A DNA stretch of 64,000 nt from Blastomussa wellsi (lineage: Eukaryota > Cnidaria > Anthozoa > Scleractinia > Plerogyridae): NCBI GenBank assembly GCA_947652115.1, contig OX393573.1, forward strand, positions 12,515,362 to 12,579,361. Direction: 5' to 3'. The notes beneath the pieces are model-generated. The model did not search any database and was not told the DNA's origin. It saw nothing but the letters and a program-made list of their open reading frames with translations. This document shows positions 59,319-64,000 of the stretch, one piece after another. Positions within the stretch are counted from its first letter, which is position 1; each line of letters opens with the position of its first letter. The position numbers were made by a program, and so were the translations under genes.

Positions 59319-59411
59319 TGTTACAAACCAGTGCAATACATCAAGCATCGGAGGCGTGGGTTCGAATCCCACCGCTGCCACCATGTTACAAACCAGTGCA
59401 ATACATCAAGC
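59319..59411. repeat. 28-bp direct repeats bounding the tRNA fragment
   Basis: TGTTACAAACCAGTGCAATA followed by CATCAAGC occurs at 59319-59346 and 59384-59411 without mismatch. The inserted 37 nt lie exactly between. Confidence 0.9.
59347..59383 (+). pseudogene. Retroposed 3' fragment of mature tRNA-Leu with CCA
   Basis: 37 nt: the end of a class II variable arm, a perfect T arm (GTGGG-TTCGAAT-CCCAC), the 3' acceptor strand CGCTGCC, discriminator A, and then CCA. This is the 3' part of a tRNA-Leu (AAG/TAG type). Eukaryotic tRNA genes do not encode CCA, so the donor was a mature tRNA. The fragment is flanked by perfect 28-bp direct repeats at 59319-59346 and 59384-59411, which fit a target-site duplication. 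The minus-strand frame containing WDSNPRLR is the usual false translation of a tRNA. Confidence 0.85.
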
Positions 59412-60371
59412 CATTTAATATATTCAAAACTAAGCTTATATACAACAAACGCACGCAGGCGTGCCGGAATGCGTGTAATGAAATTACATGTGCAACAATG
59501 GTACCTGGCCAAACCAAAACAGCGTGAGCAATATAAAAATTACAATCGTCCTTTTTAGAGTACGAGTAAAAACAAACTAACAAGGTTATTTATTTGCAAT
59601 CTGGTCCAAACAACAACTTTTCAAGATTTCTACTTTTTAACTTCAGTTTTCATGCTGTTTCCAAGAAGAAGGCCAGGAGCGTGTGCTCAAAGTTAGGTAC
59701 GTGAGACCTTAACCCTAACACTAACCCCTAACCACACACACATTGATTACCTGTTGGCTAGAAACAAATTCGCTAGGGACAATACTCCAAAGATACTTGT
59801 TTTTGTAACAAGAGTCATACCAGGAGATATTCGTTTCATGTTAACACTAATTCTCACACAGATATTGAATATTCTGTATTCATGACCAAAAGTTGAATTA
59901 ACTCAGGGAAATGTTTACCTAGAAATACTTAATTTGCAATCACCACGCATGAGTAAAAGATCAAAACACTGGCGATTTCTGATCTAGTGAAGGGGCTCGG
60001 GGGACCCGGACCCCCTATTTTTGTAATGGTACATACATTCGGCGTCGCACGTGACTCCAAACCTAAATTACCCCACAAAAAAACAAAGACTAAGAAAGGT
60101 CTAAACGGGCCAACTTTCTGTCGTTTCCGTAATGTTTTCCTTTGATAGAAAGTTTCTGTTTTGTTTAGCGTTCTGTTTACGCCCTGCAAAGTAGCTAGTA
60201 CAATTTACGTACCCTATCTAAAGATCACACCGGGAACAATACCAAGAGAAACAGAAATGATTCCCTATTTAAGGATCGAGAACCTCCAAAAACCATACCC
60301 TATCACGCGGCGCATATATGGGAGTACCCCCCCCCCCCAGGGGGGAAAAAGAGGTTCCGGAAGAATAAGTG
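59412..60371. other. Stretch without a supported gene
   Basis: A short telomere-like run, CCTTAACCCTAACACTAACC, lies at 59707-59733, and a C12 run at about 60328-60341. No gene recognised. Confidence 0.4.
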
Positions 60372-60509
60372 GGAATAACAGATTCCACGTGGGAATTAAA
60401 AAAAAATTAAATTCGACGTCTAAATCACCCGTCGACTAATCGTCGACTGATCGACGAATTTAATTTGAATTGAATTCGTCTGAATTAAATTCGACGTATA
60501 CACTAGGCC

Positions 60510-60720
60510 TAATTAGCTTAAAATTTTCAAACTCGTCATTTCCAATCCGTTTAAATTTTCTCCATCCTCAGCAATCTTCGTTCCTTTATGGTTGTGAATC
60601 ACTCCTTTGGTGTTTTTCTTCCTTAGCAAACTATTACTTTTACATTCCCTAAATTTTAAAGGTAATTTAGATTGTCGAAGAAATAACTCAAAATATCGTG
60701 ACGTTGCTGCTTTAGTCGGT
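60510..60720 (+). repeat. Dispersed repeat R2, copy 2
   Basis: Relative of 42890-43110, same orientation, inside duplication unit 1. Confidence 0.7.
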
Positions 60721-60849
60721 CGTTACACAGCGTGACATAATTTTACTCGTTTTACACGTCATTTGTGCTCTACGAAGCGGTAACGAAGCGGAGCTGGATT
60801 ATAAACTAAGTTCACGTCACACAAAAACTGTTTACCGAAAGTTAAGCTA

Positions 60850-61506
60850 TTAATTCTGGCCCCATATCCACAGGTTCAAAGTGTATGTTTGAGTAACTTG
60901 GCCCCATTGGTGGTTACCGAAGTCTTTCTTATGCCTTCCAGCTTCTTTTGTGAAGTAAGGCTTTTTAGCTGCCGTTACCCCAATCCCGCGACCAGCGCCT
61001 GAACAATTTTTCGCTCCTTCACCAATCAACAGCACAGAGCTGCTCCAGGCCCAGTTACACCAAAAGCCGATCTTATTAGAGCTTTGTGCTGCCCCATCGC
61101 ATGCCGTCTGTTGGAAACCTTCAGTTTGTTGGTACTGTCCGCCATACTCTATTATGCAAATCCCCAGACACTGCCAGCGGGACCAAACAGCACCATTTCT
61201 GAAGTCACCATAGCTTGTGACTTTCGCACGGAACGTCTGTCTACCCATACAGTCACCTGTAGTCTGCAGCAAAGGTGTGTGCTGGGAGTCGTCACTGCGC
61301 GTGATCTTGAACTCATTTCCGCTGACCAGCCAAAATGCTGGTGATATCATGTCAGCGTTGTTCGATGCATCAGTAGTTTTCCCAGCAGCTTCAGTCTTGT
61401 CGTACCACCAGTACCCAGACTCATTCATCCAGTGTTTGACATCTTTGTTAGAGAACCGAGCGATGAGAGTCCAGCCTTGGTTGTCTGACGTCATGTCACA
61501 ATACAC
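60850..61506 (-). CDS. Gene C: downstream duplicate of the terminal fibrinogen-like exon
   Basis: Same 657 nt as 62189-62845: acceptor CTGCATCAG, start VYCDM, 218 residues, stop TAA. Because the upstream copy has a stop codon, this copy can be used only as an alternative terminal exon or not at all. Nothing in the sequence indicates decay, so the duplication is recent, or it is an assembly artefact. Confidence 0.75.
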   Translation of the reverse strand: MYCDMTSDNQGWTLIARFSNKDVKHWMNESGYWWYDKTEAAGKTTDASNNADMISPAFWLVSGNEFKITRSDDSQHTPLLQTTGDCMGRQTFRAKVTSYGDFRNGAVWSRWQCLGICIIEYGGQYQQTEGFQQTACDGAAQSSNKIGFWCNWAWSSSVLLIGEGAKNCSGAGRGIGVTAAKKPYFTKEAGRHKKDFGNHQWGQVTQTYTLNLWIWGQN

Positions 61507-61524
61507 CTGATGCAGAATAATTTC

Positions 61525-61696
61525 ATTCTCTACTTGCACAATCCCATAATGCACCGCTTCTACCCCCAAAAAATGCATAGGCATTGTTTTAGATTTCCCT
61601 TGGGGCATCTGCATTTCCCAGGAGAAATTGCAAACAATGATTATGCAAAATTTTGGGGGGTAAAAGTGTATTATGGGATTTGTGCAAGTAGAGAAT
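61525..61696. mobile_element. Foldback element abutting the duplicated exon (unit 1)
   Basis: ATTCTCTACTTGCACAATCC..CATAATGC pairs with the right arm ATTATGGGATTTGTGCAAGT..AGAGAAT; inside, ACCCCCAAAAAATGCAT..AACAATG pairs imperfectly with its counterpart near 61635-61665. It stops about 18 bp from the splice acceptor of the terminal exon. Confidence 0.85.
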
Positions 61697-61848
61697 ATAC
61701 ATTTTCGGTAGGAATAACAGATTCCACGTGGGAATTAAAAAAAAATTAAATTCGACGTCTAAATCACCCGTCGACTAATCGTCGACTGATCGACGAATTT
61801 AATTTGAATTGAATTCGTCTGAATTAAATTCGACGTATACACTAGGCC

Positions 61849-62059
61849 TAATTAGCTTAAAATTTTCAAACTCGTCATTTCCAATCCGTTTAAATTTTCT
61901 CCATCCTCAGCAATCTTCGTTCCTTTATGGTTGTGAATCACTCCTTTGGTGTTTTTCTTCCTTAGCAAACTATTACTTTTACATTCCCTAAATTTTAAAG
62001 GTAATTTAGATTGTCGAAGAAATAACTCAAAATATCGTGACGTTGCTGCTTTAGTCGGT
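61849..62059 (+). repeat. Dispersed repeat R2, copy 3
   Basis: Duplicate of 60510-60720, created by the 1,339-bp tandem duplication. Confidence 0.75.
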
Positions 62060-62188
62060 CGTTACACAGCGTGACATAATTTTACTCGTTTTACACGTCA
62101 TTTGTGCTCTACGAAGCGGTAACGAAGCGGAGCTGGATTATAAACTAAGTTCACGTCACACAAAAACTGTTTACCGAAAGTTAAGCTA

Positions 62189-62845
62189 TTAATTCTGGCC
62201 CCATATCCACAGGTTCAAAGTGTATGTTTGAGTAACTTGGCCCCATTGGTGGTTACCGAAGTCTTTCTTATGCCTTCCAGCTTCTTTTGTGAAGTAAGGC
62301 TTTTTAGCTGCCGTTACCCCAATCCCGCGACCAGCGCCTGAACAATTTTTCGCTCCTTCACCAATCAACAGCACAGAGCTGCTCCAGGCCCAGTTACACC
62401 AAAAGCCGATCTTATTAGAGCTTTGTGCTGCCCCATCGCATGCCGTCTGTTGGAAACCTTCAGTTTGTTGGTACTGTCCGCCATACTCTATTATGCAAAT
62501 CCCCAGACACTGCCAGCGGGACCAAACAGCACCATTTCTGAAGTCACCATAGCTTGTGACTTTCGCACGGAACGTCTGTCTACCCATACAGTCACCTGTA
62601 GTCTGCAGCAAAGGTGTGTGCTGGGAGTCGTCACTGCGCGTGATCTTGAACTCATTTCCGCTGACCAGCCAAAATGCTGGTGATATCATGTCAGCGTTGT
62701 TCGATGCATCAGTAGTTTTCCCAGCAGCTTCAGTCTTGTCGTACCACCAGTACCCAGACTCATTCATCCAGTGTTTGACATCTTTGTTAGAGAACCGAGC
62801 GATGAGAGTCCAGCCTTGGTTGTCTGACGTCATGTCACAATACAC
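62189..62845 (-). CDS. Gene C terminal exon, proximal copy
   Basis: The copy nearer the upstream exon, and so the one expected to be spliced by default. 218 codons plus stop. The longer frame to 62953 runs into the intron and foldback element and is not coding. Confidence 0.85.
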   Translation of the reverse strand: MYCDMTSDNQGWTLIARFSNKDVKHWMNESGYWWYDKTEAAGKTTDASNNADMISPAFWLVSGNEFKITRSDDSQHTPLLQTTGDCMGRQTFRAKVTSYGDFRNGAVWSRWQCLGICIIEYGGQYQQTEGFQQTACDGAAQSSNKIGFWCNWAWSSSVLLIGEGAKNCSGAGRGIGVTAAKKPYFTKEAGRHKKDFGNHQWGQVTQTYTLNLWIWGQN

Positions 62846-64000
62846 CTGATGCAGAATAATTTCATTCTCTACTTGCACAATCCCATAATGCACCGCTTCT
62901 ACCCCCAAAAAATGCATAGGCATTGTTTTAGATTTCCCTTGGGGCATCTGCATTTCCCAGGAGAAATTGCAAACAATGATTATGCAAAATTTTGGGGGGT
63001 AAAAGTGTATTATGGGATTTGTGCAAGTAGAGAATATACATTTTCGGTATACGCGGCTGTTCTTCTAGTACAGGCCCTTTAAATTTCGTTCACCCATGAA
63101 CGATGGCCAATAAATTGTGTAAAAAATTGCGTTGCTTCCGATTGCCGCCAAATTTAATATTACGACTTTTCATGCAACCCCACCCCCAAGACATACCAAA
63201 AAGTTTAAATTTTTCGAAAATATTATTCATATAACCTTCCCGGATTCAAAATATTCACAACAAATATTATTTAAAATCCCACTTAATGGGGATTGTTAAG
63301 GGTTTAGGAGGGCTTTTTTCACCTTTTTATAAACAACACTTTTGATATAAAAACGACTTCTTTTGTAGACACACCACAAAAATTTATGAATAAATCCAAA
63401 ATTTGCTTGTTTTTTACTTTGAAATGGATGATATTAAAAATGTAATTATTTGAGATTTATTCGTTTTAAGGCAGATTTGGAAGGCATGTTGCCTAGAAAA
63501 CAAGGGAAAACTTTGCTTTTCACTTTTCCCAGGAACCACACCTCATTTTTTAAAAGGCACATTTTTCATAAAATTCTATGCATAAATTATGCTGTCTATG
63601 AATTTTTATTATGAGATGCAATAAATTTCTGGTGGAAAAACCTTTCAGCTTTTTAAAGCTTATTTATTCCTCTTTCAACTGAGGTATAACTTGGCACAAT
63701 GCTGAAAATATTAGGGGAGATATTAATTAAATGTAAAATTCGTTGATTTTGCCTGTTTTCTGGCCTGTAGAAAAATAGTTAAATTTTACAAACATGAAAC
63801 CTGATGTCTAGCTGTGGGAGTGGGCTATGGTATTGGCAGAATGCGAGGAAAATATTTTGATATATAAATAATTGAAATATTTTCACCGGAAATGTTTCTT
63901 CGTTGATTTTCAGCCAGTAGGTGCCGCTGACCGTGTCTCCTTCTTCGCTGGCGTCGATCTCTGCACATGACTCCGCAGACACATCAGGAACGGAACCCAG
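62189..64000 (-). CDS. Gene C (5' end outside window): fibrinogen-like secreted protein
   Basis: Two exons are visible: 64000-63887 (114 nt, running off the edge) and 62845-62189 (657 nt, stop TAA). The first encodes LGSVPDVSAESCAEIDASEE and GDTVSGTYWLKINEETFP, the second VYCDMTSDNQGW, RFSNKDVKHWMNESGYWWYD, SPAFWLVSGNEFKITR, CDGAAQSSNKIGFWCNWAWS and GAGRGIGV, ending LWIWGQN. The join is phase 0. The first exon aligns with gene B exon 2 and the second with gene B exon 3, so a signal-PAN exon is expected to the right of the window. The donor of the upper exon (CCG|GTGAAA) is weaker than that in gene B. A secreted lectin-like role is inferred from the fibrinogen-related domain only. Confidence 0.82.
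62864..63035. mobile_element. Foldback element abutting the terminal exon (unit 2)
   Basis: Duplicate of 61525-61696, offset by 1,339 bp. Confidence 0.85.
63050..63886. other. Gene C intron, unique part
   Basis: AT-rich intron sequence between the linker exon and duplication unit 2. No repeat or gene recognised. Confidence 0.5.
63887..64000 (-). CDS. Gene C linker exon (truncated by window edge)
   Basis: 38 codons, open to the last base of the window. Homologous to gene B exon 2: SCAEI, SGTYWLKINEE. In gene B three further codons' worth of exon precede the equivalent point, so the acceptor should lie only a few bases outside the window. Confidence 0.82.

Larger units (their letters stand above)
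60372..63049. repeat. Exact tandem duplication, 1,339-bp unit, carrying gene C terminal exon
   Basis: Unit 1 (60372-61710) and unit 2 (61711-63049) show no difference in the parts I compared line by line, including the whole 254-codon frame. Each unit holds, left to right: a TCGAC-rich inverted segment, dispersed repeat R2, the fibrinogen-like terminal exon (minus strand), and a foldback element. The breakpoints are clean: CGGTA|GGAATAAC at the junction and CGGTA|TACGCGG at the right end. Confidence 0.95.

Noticed and set aside
59321..59583. Minus-strand frames containing WDSNPRLR
   Set aside because: Antisense translation of the tRNA-Leu fragment, a common annotation error.
60328..60352. 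C-run followed by G-run as a hairpin terminator
   Set aside because: A homopolymer slippage product next to no gene end. It has no known role in eukaryotic termination.
60850..61614. 254-residue single-exon reading of the gene C terminal exon
   Set aside because: The first 36 codons translate intron and foldback sequence. A good acceptor (GCATCAG) and homology to gene B show that coding starts at VYCDM.

Overview
This is nuclear DNA from an animal, most likely an anthozoan cnidarian and probably a stony coral or close relative. The assignment is an inference. It rests on AT-rich intron-bearing genes, secreted proteins combining PAN/apple, EGF, F5/8-type C, D8C and fibrinogen-like domains, Penelope-like elements with GIY-YIG endonucleases, DIRS-like and BEL/Pao remnants, tRNA-derived SINEs, and many foldback (MITE-like) palindromes. 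Bacterial features such as operons and Shine-Dalgarno sites are absent.

Layout. 1-1.98 kb has no firm gene. 1.99-5.04 kb is a very large hexamer (AGTGGC-type) satellite. 5.15-7.07 kb is an old decayed tandem repeat. 7.15-7.55 kb holds two well-formed minus-strand exons of a candidate small secreted protein. 8.02-11.23 kb is a triplicated 1.3-kb unit, truncated by a Penelope-like tail palindrome and followed by a young SINE. Two tRNA-Thr-like sequences lie at 12.48 and 12.80 kb. 14-26 kb is a transposon graveyard: foldback elements, two LINE remnants, a DIRS-like pol fragment, a second SINE and a Penelope-like element with inverted flanks. 27-35.4 kb consists of local tandem duplications and unassigned DNA.

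The gene-rich part lies on the minus strand from 36.9 kb to the right edge. Gene A (41,041 to 36,930; five coding exons, 455 aa) encodes signal peptide-PAN-EGF-F5/8C-D8C. Gene B (53,949 to 48,895; three exons, 357 aa) encodes signal peptide-PAN-fibrinogen-like. Gene C enters from beyond the right edge; its fibrinogen-like linker exon is at 63,887-64,000 and its terminal exon is present twice in a 1,339-bp tandem duplication that looks identical. All splice joins of A and B keep frame, and both PAN exons end in phase 1. This suggests one 5' signal-PAN cassette joined to different 3' modules. The products are probably secreted adhesion, recognition or matrix proteins. Their molecular role cannot be read from the sequence.

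Between A and B lie a decayed BEL/Pao element carrying a SINE, foldback elements and a GIY-YIG Penelope-like fragment. At 59.3 kb a 37-nt 3' fragment of a mature tRNA-Leu, including a non-templated CCA end, sits between 28-bp direct repeats.
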